Positions 1-6,677 of a stretch of DNA of 39,103 nt are shown piece after piece; the first letter of the stretch is position 1, and each line of letters begins with the position of its first letter. The DNA is from a virus. The position numbers were made by a program, and so were the translations under genes. The notes beneath the pieces were generated by a model, which ran no database searches, was not told the origin of the DNA, and saw only the letters and a program-made list of their open reading frames with translations. Location of the stretch: positions 1-39,103 of the IMG/VR virus record IMGVR_UViG_3300043446_000315; one strand, 5' to 3'.

Positions 1-48
1 CTCTCTGGTAAAACTCAAATAAATTAGTTTATAACAAAAATGTATTCA

Positions 49-477
49 CTACATCAAATGAGTGGCTACTGCGCCCTCATAGTCTTCAATGCTGAATGTG
101 ATTACACCATCTTTGGTGTAGTGTTCGCACTTTCCCTGTCTTTCTAGCCCTGTTTTATGGCTATGACATTCTAGGCATAGACTCTGCATTATGTTGCGCG
201 TAAACGCCCTAAATCCAATCTGCTTCCAAGGGAACACATGGTCTACATGGTTAGCGTTTTCTATACGCCCACGCAGTAAACACGCCTGACACAATGGCTG
301 GCGACTTAACTGCACCGCTCTTATCTTGCGCCATTGATTAGTAGAGTAACTGTTATCAGAATCCTTATGCTCAGTATGGTTAAGCCCACCATGCGCCATA
401 CAAAATGTATTCAGTTTAGACCGTGGTTCTTTGCATCCTAAATGAGCGCACTTAGTCTGTCTGGGTACAGTAGGCAT
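49..477 (-). CDS. HNH endonuclease
   Basis: Predicted HNH homing-type or packaging-associated endonuclease, 142 residues. Zinc-ligand cysteine pairs (CQAC near 63-66, CLEC near 101-104) frame the HVDH motif (77-80) and the final HSHKT (105-109), the classic HNH layout. I chose the ATG at 477, which overlaps the upstream stop as TAATG; a TTG at 501 would add 8 residues but lacks a ribosome binding site. In HK97-like phages an HNH protein is usually encoded just before the terminase genes and stimulates cos or pac cleavage by the large terminase. Here the small terminase starts at the opposite edge of the window, so the two are neighbours if the genome closes. The fold is clear; the packaging role is inferred from position. 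Confidence 0.88.
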   Translation of the reverse strand: MPTVPRQTKCAHLGCKEPRSKLNTFCMAHGGLNHTEHKDSDNSYSTNQWRKIRAVQLSRQPLCQACLLRGRIENANHVDHVFPWKQIGFRAFTRNIMQSLCLECHSHKTGLERQGKCEHYTKDGVITFSIEDYEGAVATHLM

Positions 478-995
478 TACTTTTCTAGTACGGGTTTCCA
501 ACTATTACCGAAACCAGCCTGTCTGCGTTCTGCTTGGTCTGGCATACCAGCCCTGTCTACTAGGCGGTCTACCTCTTCATCTTCCATACCGAGGCGCGAC
601 TGTATTTCTTCTTTACTTACGCCATCTGCCACAATGCCACGCACAATATTAGCCATAGGCACAATGCCATGCGTACCACGCGCTCTGTTATGTCTGATAG
701 TACTCATTTGCCGATGCACGGGGTCTATGTCTACCACCACAATCGGAACTTGACCCTTAAATCTGTCCATTAATCTTTTGTCTTTGCTTACCGTGTAGCG
801 ATGGAAACCATCCACGATAGTGCCATCTGGTAGCGTAACAATGGGCTGTGTCCACCCATCTTCCAGAATAGAAATAATCAACAATTCTAATTCTGGTGGC
901 GCAACCTTATTAGGGTTGTAGTCATTGGGTTTCAATGTTTCACGGGAAACCCACTTAACATTGCTTATAGGTTGTGTTTTAGTATCGTGTGCCAT
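477..995 (-). CDS. ParB/Srx-domain protein, IbrB-like
   Basis: ParB-like N-terminal domain protein of 172 residues. Visible signatures are the early YNPN turn, the LEDGWTQPI strand-turn (44-52) and DGFHRY (62-67), the nucleotide-binding box of the ParB/sulfiredoxin superfamily. The remainder is helical and charged, with no clear HTH. It overlaps the PAPS-reductase-like gene upstream by 17 nt. A DUF3440 PAPS reductase next to a ParB-like protein is the arrangement of the E. coli prophage pair ibrA/ibrB, regulators of immunoglobulin-binding protein genes, so this is most likely an IbrB-like partner. The biochemical activity of such pairs is not settled. Chromosome partitioning is unlikely because there is no ParA. 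Confidence 0.8.
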   Translation of the reverse strand: MAHDTKTQPISNVKWVSRETLKPNDYNPNKVAPPELELLIISILEDGWTQPIVTLPDGTIVDGFHRYTVSKDKRLMDRFKGQVPIVVVDIDPVHRQMSTIRHNRARGTHGIVPMANIVRGIVADGVSKEEIQSRLGMEDEEVDRLVDRAGMPDQAERRQAGFGNSWKPVLEK

Positions 996-2166
996 AGTCT
1001 TCCTGTGTTACATCTTCCAAGGAAATGCCTAAACTTTTACGCGAGGTAACTGCTTTGCTGTGAATCCCGCCCTTGCGTCTGCCTTTTAAATCTGCACGGT
1101 TGGCAATCATTGCAAGCGTTTTCCAATTAAGCCCTGTCTGCAAATCTGGTTCTGTCTCATGTATTGGGCGGTTAGTCTTTGATTGATGCAATTTAATGAG
1201 CGTTGCAATATTTCCAGAAACTATTTTTTTTAGGTCTTTGGGATATAAGTCAAGTAATGCGTATGTCCATGTTTTCCAAGTCATGCCCTCTGGTAGCGTC
1301 AATTTACCAAAGCCATACAGTTCTGTATTTGCATAGCGACCAGCCGTTGCCGCACCGTGTACGCGACCAATCATTTTGTGCCACAAGTCTTGCCAGCATT
1401 GGGCATATATCCATAAACCACGCAACGGCTCTTCACCGTATGGCGGACATACGCGCTGTATATTGGGCGGTACTCCAGCCATAGCCATCAAATCATAAGA
1501 ACGGTTATAGTCCCATCCAAACATCCTTGGTGCAGTCCATACATCAAAGGTTGTCCAATCGTATATAGGACTGACAGGGTAGTTGTACCCCGCCCTTGGT
1601 GCGCTAATCCAATTATTTTTGCTACGCTGTGCAACGCTCTGGTAGCGTCTAAGCGATTCATCTGCGCGGATGCCACGCACATCGGCAACAGACCCGCATT
1701 CTGGACCATAAACCATGTGCGCTATGTCAGGCACACTATCGCCCATTTTAAAGCCCTCAATGTGCGTCACCACGCAATCAAATGTTGGCATAGGGCGAAC
1801 CCATTTATCTTTTTTTGTCTCATCCCAACAATACCAATATGGCTCTTTGCGTGAGCAAGCATTTCTATGCTTAATCTGTACGCATAGCCATTTAAGCCTT
1901 ACCTCTGGCAAACGCATCACGCGCTCTACATACTCAATGGTTTCTGGATGTATAGCCTCTTCATCCCAAAAATAAACATCTAAAGGCAATTTATTTTTTT
2001 CTTTAGCAATTTGTAAGGCTAGATTTAGGCAAACTGTTGAATCTTTACCGCCACTAAAAGAAACAACAACTTTATCGAAATTGTCAAACAAATATCTAAA
2101 CCGTTCTAGCGCGGCTTCATAGACATTGATTTCCTCTACAAATTGTTTTTTTAATATGCGACTCAT
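979..2166 (-). CDS. PAPS reductase-family protein, IbrA-like (DUF3440)
   Basis: Member of the phosphoadenosine-phosphosulfate reductase / PP-loop ATPase family, 395 residues. The PP-loop SGGKDST is at 38-44, after a helix, in a VVVSF strand. The middle and C-terminal parts carry the long DUF3440-type extension (for example RGIRADES, then PPYGEEPLRGLW). It lies between a periplasmic binding-protein gene (ATGA overlap upstream) and a ParB-like gene (17-nt overlap downstream), so it is translated from a coupled operon. The family includes true sulfate-assimilation enzymes, DndC-like DNA phosphorothioation proteins and the prophage regulator IbrA; length and ParB partner favour IbrA. Whether it modifies DNA, tRNA or another target cannot be read from sequence. 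Confidence 0.85.
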   Translation of the reverse strand: MSRILKKQFVEEINVYEAALERFRYLFDNFDKVVVSFSGGKDSTVCLNLALQIAKEKNKLPLDVYFWDEEAIHPETIEYVERVMRLPEVRLKWLCVQIKHRNACSRKEPYWYCWDETKKDKWVRPMPTFDCVVTHIEGFKMGDSVPDIAHMVYGPECGSVADVRGIRADESLRRYQSVAQRSKNNWISAPRAGYNYPVSPIYDWTTFDVWTAPRMFGWDYNRSYDLMAMAGVPPNIQRVCPPYGEEPLRGLWIYAQCWQDLWHKMIGRVHGAATAGRYANTELYGFGKLTLPEGMTWKTWTYALLDLYPKDLKKIVSGNIATLIKLHQSKTNRPIHETEPDLQTGLNWKTLAMIANRADLKGRRKGGIHSKAVTSRKSLGISLEDVTQEDYGTRY

Positions 2167-2993
2167 TTAATTTTGTATTTTTCTTGTTCTTGCACAACAA
2201 AATCAGCAAATTGTTTTCTTGACATGATTTTTTGGTTATAACCCTGTGTTTTAAGCCAATCCTTGGTGCTCGGGTCTTTTAATATTTTGCTGATTTCGCT
2301 ATGCCAGTAATCAAGTATTTCTGGGCTTGTGCCTTTAGGTGCAAACAATCCCCACCACAATTGGTCAGTTGTAGTTGTAGGTATAACTTTAATTTTTAGT
2401 GAATTCATCCATGTCTTGGCTACTGGTTCTGGTGAGTAGGCAATGCTTGTTTCATTTATAAGCACCGATTGCAAGGCTGGCGCACCGCCTTTATACGGTA
2501 CATGGATTGTCTCGTAGCCCTTGAGCAACTGCGCCATCAGCAAATCAGCAACAGAACCAATCCCATCTGATGCATAAGTAACCGTGTTTTTGCTTGCATA
2601 GGCTTTTAATTCTTCAACGGTGTTGGGCGCAAATGCTGGGTTAGCAATTAATACTTCTTTTGCCGTAGCGACAATCACGATTGCATCCAAATTCCAATTA
2701 ACCGTCATAGGCGGTGTCATGTATGCCCCGACATTTATTGCATTTGGCGTTACATGACCCATAAGCAAGGTTTTACCATCTGGTGCAGATTTGGCAACAA
2801 AATCAGTACCAATCATTCCAGATGCGCCAGCCCTGTTGTCTATATAAATTTTGCCATCTAGTTTTGATTCTAGGTATCTAGCAATGATGTCTGTACCACC
2901 GCCCACAGGATATGCAACAACAACCCTCACAGGCTGTGCATTTGCAAACAATGAAAATAATAATCCTAAAAATATAAATGCAAACTTAAGCAT
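2163..2993 (-). CDS. Bug/TctC-family periplasmic solute-binding protein
   Basis: Tripartite tricarboxylate transporter receptor of the Bug (TctC) family, 276 residues. It starts with a signal peptide: MLKF, a hydrophobic stretch and a probable SPase I site ANA|Q near residue 19, with no lipobox cysteine. Family motifs follow in order: AYPVGGGTDIIAR (27-39), DNRAGASG (52-59), PDGKTLLMG (71-79), then VPYKGGAPAL and LFAPKGTSPEIL. Bug proteins are usually about 320 residues; this one is shorter mainly in the loop before LWWGLFAPKG and at the C-terminus, yet the core looks intact. A strong AAGGAG sits 7 nt before the ATG inside the ParB gene. It probably binds a small organic acid outside the inner membrane. 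A phage-borne copy is unusual. Confidence 0.92.
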   Translation of the reverse strand: MLKFAFIFLGLLFSLFANAQPVRVVVAYPVGGGTDIIARYLESKLDGKIYIDNRAGASGMIGTDFVAKSAPDGKTLLMGHVTPNAINVGAYMTPPMTVNWNLDAIVIVATAKEVLIANPAFAPNTVEELKAYASKNTVTYASDGIGSVADLLMAQLLKGYETIHVPYKGGAPALQSVLINETSIAYSPEPVAKTWMNSLKIKVIPTTTTDQLWWGLFAPKGTSPEILDYWHSEISKILKDPSTKDWLKTQGYNQKIMSRKQFADFVVQEQEKYKIK

Positions 2994-3621
2994 CTAAATA
3001 CTCCTTACATATAACCCAAATTGCTTGCCCGCTAGTGTCCAAAAAATTATCTTGCTTGGCTTTACGTAATGCTTTAAACACGACCTCGCGCTGGTCATGG
3101 TCTAGCATCAAAGATAGCGGATACATTTCTTGTTCTGGTTTTTCTTTGATTACAGTTGGCTTGTCGCTCATATCCTCATCATCTTCAGCCATGCCATCTA
3201 GCCTTGCCAAATCTTTGTCATCCTCAAATCTGGATAAGTCATCAGCACTAAACCCTAGTATGCCAATATCTATATCGGTAGACATTAAGTAATCTAATTC
3301 TTCACCTAACATCTGTATATCCCACTCGCTATTTAAAGCAATTTTATTGTCGGCAATGATGTAGGCGCGTTTTTCATCATCGCTCAAATGGGTGAGGTCT
3401 ATGGTTGGGACTTCTAGCAGATTTAGGTGTTTAGCGGCTTCATATCGCCCGTGTCCAGCGATTATTTCATTATTGCCATCTAGCAATATGGGAGCATTAA
3501 AGCCAAATTTTTCTATGCTTTTGGCTATTTGGGATATTTGGTTTTCGCTGTGTTTACGCGAATTTTTGGCGTATGGCGTTAAGTCTTTGATTTTTTTGTA
3601 TTGTATTTTCAGTTTTGTCAT
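2986..3621 (-). CDS. ParB-like nuclease domain protein
   Basis: A second ParB-superfamily protein, 211 residues from the ATG at 3621, chosen because AAGGA lies just upstream; an upstream ATG at 3642 has none. Motifs: LTPYAKNSRKHS (14-25), then GFNAPILLDG and IIAGHGRYEAAK (53-64), followed by DNKIALNSEW (91-100). This is the ParB domain that in many phages is fused or adjacent to DNA modification methylases; no methylase is seen here. The middle is very acidic (about 135-155). The reading frame ends within the start of the Bug/TctC gene and carries that gene's ribosome binding site. A nucleotide-dependent or DNA-modification role is likely; the substrate is unknown. Confidence 0.82.
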   Translation of the reverse strand: MTKLKIQYKKIKDLTPYAKNSRKHSENQISQIAKSIEKFGFNAPILLDGNNEIIAGHGRYEAAKHLNLLEVPTIDLTHLSDDEKRAYIIADNKIALNSEWDIQMLGEELDYLMSTDIDIGILGFSADDLSRFEDDKDLARLDGMAEDDEDMSDKPTVIKEKPEQEMYPLSLMLDHDQREVVFKALRKAKQDNFLDTSGQAIWVICKEYLDA

Positions 3622-3736
3622 TTTCCTTATATCCATGTGCATAGGCGGCTCGCGCCACCGCTAACGCTTTGGCTTTAGTTGGGAATGGACCTTTGCTTCC
3701 CCACATCCAGCCGCCCTTTGTATGTCTTAATGGCAT
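3554..3736 (-). CDS. small basic phage protein, unknown function
   Basis: A 60-residue protein starting GGWMWGSKGPF after MPLRHTK and followed by a helix rich in Ala and Lys (TKAKALAVARAAYAHGY). It begins in a TAATG overlap with the gene upstream and overlaps the ParB-like gene by about 68 nt. Small proteins with a WxWGSKGPF-type start and an Ala-rich helix look like a recurrent phage type, but I cannot name a function. The overlapping start and the amino-acid composition support it being real. Confidence 0.65.
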   Translation of the reverse strand: MPLRHTKGGWMWGSKGPFPTKAKALAVARAAYAHGYKENDKTENTIQKNQRLNAIRQKFA

Positions 3737-4143
3737 TACTTTAGAAATCTTAACTTATAAAGTGTACTGTCAATCAAACTTGCAATTTCATCTGTGATGT
3801 TTTGCAATTCTGTGTCTTGCGGAAAGTTGTACTCATTACGCAAAACCATGACCTCATCTTTTAAGTATGTTAAGTATTCTAATGCGCTTTTGGGCGGTAG
3901 CGCATAATCGGCAATAAAATCATGCAATAACCCATATTTGCCTTGAAATGCTTCTACAAAATTATCCACTAAATCGCCAATTTCTGTATAAAACGATTCA
4001 AGTGCTTTATGTTCTGAGTAACTCTGCGTTGTCAAATGCAGAATGTGGGCATTTGTAACGCTGTGCAATAAGCACATGGTAAACACCATAACAGGGTCAG
4101 ATGTAGGTTGTTGGGCTTCTATGCTTGCTCTGAATTTAACCAT
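3736..4143 (-). CDS. DUF5856/Dps-like helical protein
   Basis: A 135-residue, almost fully helical protein. The segment AHILHLTTQSYSEHKALE followed by FYTEIGDLVDNFVEAFQG resembles the His/Glu/Asp pattern of the phage DUF5856 family, which is related to ferritin/Dps four-helix bundles. AGGGGTG lies 7 nt before the ATG. If the ferritin-like relation holds it may bind metal or DNA and protect phage DNA, but the metal ligands are not certain by eye. Located in the early operon between a YbcO-like nuclease and a small basic protein. Confidence 0.62.
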   Translation of the reverse strand: MVKFRASIEAQQPTSDPVMVFTMCLLHSVTNAHILHLTTQSYSEHKALESFYTEIGDLVDNFVEAFQGKYGLLHDFIADYALPPKSALEYLTYLKDEVMVLRNEYNFPQDTELQNITDEIASLIDSTLYKLRFLK

Positions 4144-4469
4144 GTATCACCCCTTGGGATAGGCACACCAGATGCCCATTTGTTTGTGTCTAGCAAAATT
4201 CTAACTGTTCTTTGATGCGCCTTCAACCACAATTCCTGACGCTGTGTTTTAGTCAAATTTTTGCCTTGGTCAATTTCATAATGGCAAGTCTGACATAGCG
4301 CGGCTACCAGATTATCGTCAGCCTTGATTCCACGCCCTTTGCCACCGCCCCAATTGGTATGCGCGGCTTGCACCCCGTATCCAGCCCCGCAACATTGGCA
4401 ATCCAATTCTGCTACTGCCCGAAGTAATTTAGGGCTTCTAATATAAGTATGCTTTTTAATCGAAATCAC
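4119..4469 (-). CDS. YbcO-like (DUF1364) HNH-type nuclease
   Basis: Predicted small nuclease of the YbcO/DUF1364 type, 116 residues, beginning at a GTG that overlaps the end of the upstream zinc-ribbon gene. Motifs: RSPKLLRAVAELDCQCCG (11-28), AAHTNW (35-40), then KGRGIKADDNLVAALCQTCH, with the paired cysteines and histidines of a treble-clef HNH core. This family lies beside ninB in lambdoid phages, as here, where recombination nucleases cluster. Overlaps the downstream gene by 25 nt. The nuclease assignment rests on family knowledge. Confidence 0.78.
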   Translation of the reverse strand: MISIKKHTYIRSPKLLRAVAELDCQCCGAGYGVQAAHTNWGGGKGRGIKADDNLVAALCQTCHYEIDQGKNLTKTQRQELWLKAHQRTVRILLDTNKWASGVPIPRGDTWLNSEQA

Positions 4470-4614
4470 GCTTTTTCCATTGACGCTTTGGTTTTGGCTC
4501 AGTCAGCAATATTTCTTGTGTTTTAAAAGTATGGTTATTAAAACACTCACGGGTTCTCAATCCATCTTTAGTGTGCTTAACATCTGTTGGGGCTTGGCAT
4601 TTAGGACACTTCAT
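4456..4614 (-). CDS. NrdR-like zinc-ribbon mini-protein
   Basis: A 52-residue protein from the ATG at 4614 (GGGA 6 nt upstream; overlaps the ninB stop). It begins MKCPKCQAPTDV and continues TKDGLRTRECFNNHTFKTQE, matching the N-terminal zinc ribbon of the ribonucleotide-reductase repressor NrdR (CPKC, then RRRECxxCxxRFTTYE), but the fourth ligand appears to be His instead of Cys. The ATP-cone that makes NrdR a nucleotide sensor is absent; instead a short basic tail (PKPKRQWKKRD) follows. It may bind DNA or RNA as a regulator, or simply be a phage zinc-ribbon protein. Confidence 0.7.
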   Translation of the reverse strand: MKCPKCQAPTDVKHTKDGLRTRECFNNHTFKTQEILLTEPKPKRQWKKRDFD

Positions 4615-5011
4615 AAGTAATCCCATGTTCTGCGCCCCACGCAAGCAACCACTCAACAAATTCTGAGGCTTGCTCTTTGCTAAATCTTCTGGTCTGTGAA
4701 CCCAATTGCACAATACCCGTGCCGTCTAGATTAGGCAATATGCGGTTGCCGCCCATTTTTGAATCACGCATAAATTGATCTACCAACAATCGTTTCCAAC
4801 TTTCAGCATCCCATTTAGCCCCCAAATGCTCGGCTTGCTTGGCAATCTCACCAATCATGGCGTGATATTTTTCCTCTTGTTCTCGGCTTTTCGGTGCTTG
4901 CTGTATGTCCATTATCAAAGGTCTGCCAGCATCTAAGGCTTGCTTAATCTTTGGAAAAAGCGTATTCCACAATACTGCCGCTTGTTCTGTGGTATTTAAC
5001 TGGTAACGCAT
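4601..5011 (-). CDS. ninB: NinB-family recombination protein
   Basis: NinB (Orf) family, 136 residues, close to the roughly 145 residues of lambda Orf. Recognisable parts are the start with Leu-rich helix, RPLIMDIQQAPKSREQEEKYHAMIGEIA (29-56, the most conserved block), WDAESWKRLLVDQF and the end EFVEWLLAWGAEHG. Lambda NinB/Orf is a dimeric recombination mediator that loads annealing protein on SSB-coated DNA. Here it could cooperate with the ERF annealing protein and SSB-like protein encoded on the opposite strand. It overlaps the VRR-NUC gene by 16 nt. Confidence 0.88.
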   Translation of the reverse strand: MRYQLNTTEQAAVLWNTLFPKIKQALDAGRPLIMDIQQAPKSREQEEKYHAMIGEIAKQAEHLGAKWDAESWKRLLVDQFMRDSKMGGNRILPNLDGTGIVQLGSQTRRFSKEQASEFVEWLLAWGAEHGITYEVS

Positions 5012-5265
5012 TTCAACATCCTTAATGCCGCTTCTGGGCTATCAATCCTCGCCAAGCCATCACCACACCAGTTGGCAAAAAAGTCTTTCTGAAGGGGCGT
5101 AAATTTGCTTTTGGTTGTGCTTTTTATTTCTACAAGGATTGTCCTGTTTTTGTATCCCACTAGCAAATCTACGGGCAAACCAATAATCCATACATAAGCA
5201 CCAGCCGCCCGTAACGCAGAAACAATCTGTTCTTGGTTTGCATCAACTCTTTTTGCATATCTCAT
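4996..5265 (-). CDS. VRR-NUC domain nuclease
   Basis: Stand-alone VRR-NUC nuclease, 89 residues. The PD-(D/E)xK core is visible: PVDLLVG with Asp33, ILVEIKS with Glu46 and Lys48, then TPLQKDFFANW with the family's conserved Gln59. Such phage proteins are predicted structure-specific nucleases, commonly thought to resolve Holliday junctions or process flaps. It starts in an ATGA overlap with a small gene upstream and overlaps ninB downstream by 16 nt, placing it in a recombination module. Confidence 0.87.
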   Translation of the reverse strand: MRYAKRVDANQEQIVSALRAAGAYVWIIGLPVDLLVGYKNRTILVEIKSTTKSKFTPLQKDFFANWCGDGLARIDSPEAALRMLKCVTS

Positions 5266-5405
5266 TTATAGGCTTCCATATACATTTCATGAAATCCCCA
5301 CATTACCAGCCAATCCCACATCATCAATGGGCAGTTATTGACACAAAAGTAATGTGCCATCAATAAACAATATTCTTTAGTTGGCTTTTTAACTCTGGAT
5401 TTCAT
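5262..5405 (-). CDS. 47-residue hypothetical protein
   Basis: Translated by hand: 47 residues, starting MKSRVKKPTKEYC and continuing with a Trp/Met-rich stretch (PLMMWDWLVMWGFHEMYME). Both ends are ATGA overlaps, with the gene before it (5405-5402) and the VRR-NUC gene after it (5265-5262), which is strong evidence of translation. It fills what would otherwise be a gap of 136 nt. No family recognised; the many Met and Trp residues suggest a hydrophobic surface helix, too polar overall to be a clear membrane segment. Confidence 0.7.
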   Translation of the reverse strand: MKSRVKKPTKEYCLLMAHYFCVNNCPLMMWDWLVMWGFHEMYMEAYK

Positions 5406-6070
5406 GTGTTTTTTTCCTTGAGTTGATAGTCTTTAAAAACAATTCCTTTGCTTGCATCACCTTTCCAGCATTCACTTACCCATCCTCGTTTTCCAGATTT
5501 GTAGGTGCGCCAATGTCCACGAACCTGATGGCGGCGTGGTGATGCGTGTGTTCCGCCTTGATAATCATTCTTGGATTTAGGCGGTTCAATTTCCACCGTA
5601 TGCCAGTCAAAAGTCAAAGCAGGTTTTCCTTTTAATTGCCGTTTTTGATTGATGAAAGTGCGCTTTGGTGTAGGACGATAACCCTGAGATAGGTTGGCAA
5701 GTTTTATTAACACTGCAAGTACCATTCGGTGAACAGGTTTAACATCTTCAAGAGTTACTTCTTTGTCCTTCTGATAAATTCTGAACCCTTCTTCGGTAGA
5801 AACATAAGCATAGGGAGGAAAATATTTACCACCATGCCACATGGAACAACCGCCCACAGTTACTGAATCGTTGCCTTTCAGAAGCCAAAGGGCAAAGTCT
5901 TTTCCCTTCGTATCCAAACCAACAATCCCAGTTCTTTTTGAAGGCAAATTCATCAAAATATCTGCTGGAACTTTAGTTTCAAGTGCGGATTCCATTTGAC
6001 CGACATCAAACCACAAAGCAGTTTCCGGTTCAGGCGCAAACTTAACGGCTTTGCAAACCAAGGGAGTCAT
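5402..6070 (-). CDS. conserved phage protein, unknown function
   Basis: 222 residues from the ATG at 6070, which forms an ATGA overlap with the upstream stop; AAGGAGAA lies ahead of it. The C-terminal third carries the block SPRRHQVRGHWRTYKSGKR followed by WVSECWKGD, a basic, aromatic motif recurrent in phage early-region proteins of unknown role and suggestive of nucleic-acid binding. The N-terminal part (LWFDVGQMESAL, GLDTKGKDFALWLL) is not recognised. Its last residues LKEKNT are identical to those of the gene before it, see the junction repeat. Confidence 0.72.
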   Translation of the reverse strand: MTPLVCKAVKFAPEPETALWFDVGQMESALETKVPADILMNLPSKRTGIVGLDTKGKDFALWLLKGNDSVTVGGCSMWHGGKYFPPYAYVSTEEGFRIYQKDKEVTLEDVKPVHRMVLAVLIKLANLSQGYRPTPKRTFINQKRQLKGKPALTFDWHTVEIEPPKSKNDYQGGTHASPRRHQVRGHWRTYKSGKRGWVSECWKGDASKGIVFKDYQLKEKNT

Positions 6071-6414
6071 GTGTTCTTCTCCTTGAGTTGAGTCATCGCA
6101 AAAACAACCCCAGCACGCCATGCGTGTGCAGTTTGTAGCGCGTAGTCGGAGCGCAGTAAGCCTTGTTCTATGTCCTCATCCGTCAGCCCTACCCATGTGC
6201 GTTGTTGTGGTGTGGTGTAGAGAGGTGTTTCTTTTAAAAACACATAGTCACATGTAATGTGCCCACCAAGCGCCCACGCCACAGGCTCTTGCTTCTCTGC
6301 CTCTGCGATGGCTTGGCGTAGGGATGTGATGGCTTCATTTTGATAACGCCAAAAATCGTCTTTACCAGCGTCTTCCAACGCCTCAAGTGCCTGTTTCATT
6401 GCTTCTATGCTCAT
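6067..6414 (-). CDS. conserved early phage protein, unknown function
   Basis: 115 residues. Composition is typical of a widespread phage/metagenome protein: an N-terminal helix MKQALEALEDAGK, a QEPVAWALGG strand, PLYTTPQQRTWVGLTDEDI, and a terminal helix. Proteins with EPVAW...PLYTTP...WVGLTDEEI occur in many phages of Proteobacteria but have no assigned activity. Both ends show ATGA overlaps (start at 6414 with the upstream stop, stop at 6067 with the downstream ATG), so it is part of the coupled early operon. Confidence 0.72.
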   Translation of the reverse strand: MSIEAMKQALEALEDAGKDDFWRYQNEAITSLRQAIAEAEKQEPVAWALGGHITCDYVFLKETPLYTTPQQRTWVGLTDEDIEQGLLRSDYALQTAHAWRAGVVFAMTQLKEKNT

Positions 6415-6658
6415 TTTTTAATTCCTTGATTTTTTTTGCAATCGAGATACCTAGACCAGCCCACTCTTTCTCTAATTGGCGTGTCATATAACGCGCATGG
6501 TCTATTGAACCTTTGTTCATCGCCATCAACGCATAATGTTGGACTAGATGCTCTCTCATGTTGGCATAGTTTGGTAATGTCTCCTGTTGCTTGTAAGGCT
6601 TCAATTGTGAGAGCCACGGGCATGGCTTTACCTCTTTTGCATCTGTCAAGTATTTCAT
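6383..6658 (-). CDS. overlapping frame of hypothetical protein (likely true C-terminus)
   Basis: 91 codons from an ATG at 6658, overlapping 6411-6677 in a different frame. From about residue 30 it reads as a plausible soluble helical protein: ANMREHLVQHYALMAMNKG, HARYMTRQLEKEWAGLG and IAKKIKELKNE. The N-terminal 25 residues are less convincing and have no ribosome binding site. The stop lies 32 nt inside the next gene. I favour a single gene whose N-terminus is in the other frame and C-terminus here; comparison with relatives would settle it. Confidence 0.45.
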   Translation of the reverse strand: MKYLTDAKEVKPCPWLSQLKPYKQQETLPNYANMREHLVQHYALMAMNKGSIDHARYMTRQLEKEWAGLGISIAKKIKELKNEHRSNETGT

Positions 6659-6677
6659 GCGCTTGTAATCTATCCAT
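6411..6677 (-). CDS. hypothetical protein, possibly frameshifted
   Basis: 88 residues, starting in a TAATG overlap at 6677 and ending in an ATGA overlap at 6414-6411, so the context of both ends supports translation. The first 33 residues (MDRLQAHEILDRCKRGKAMP, then a helix ending ATGD) look like a phage protein start. After that the composition becomes unlike a protein (HERASSPTLC, many Ser, Cys, Arg), while another frame (6383-6658) reads like a normal helical protein. Either two genes overlap, or one gene spans 6383-6677 with a frameshift near 6570-6600. Confidence 0.5.
   Translation of the reverse strand: MDRLQAHEILDRCKRGKAMPVALTIEALQATGDITKLCQHERASSPTLCVDGDEQRFNRPCALYDTPIRERVGWSRYLDCKKNQGIKK

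Noticed and set aside
2163-2993. Bug/TctC gene as host DNA from a mis-joined assembly
   Set aside because: It overlaps both neighbours in frame-specific ways (ribosome binding site inside ParB, ATGA with the PAPS reductase), which a chance join would not create; still worth confirming with reads.
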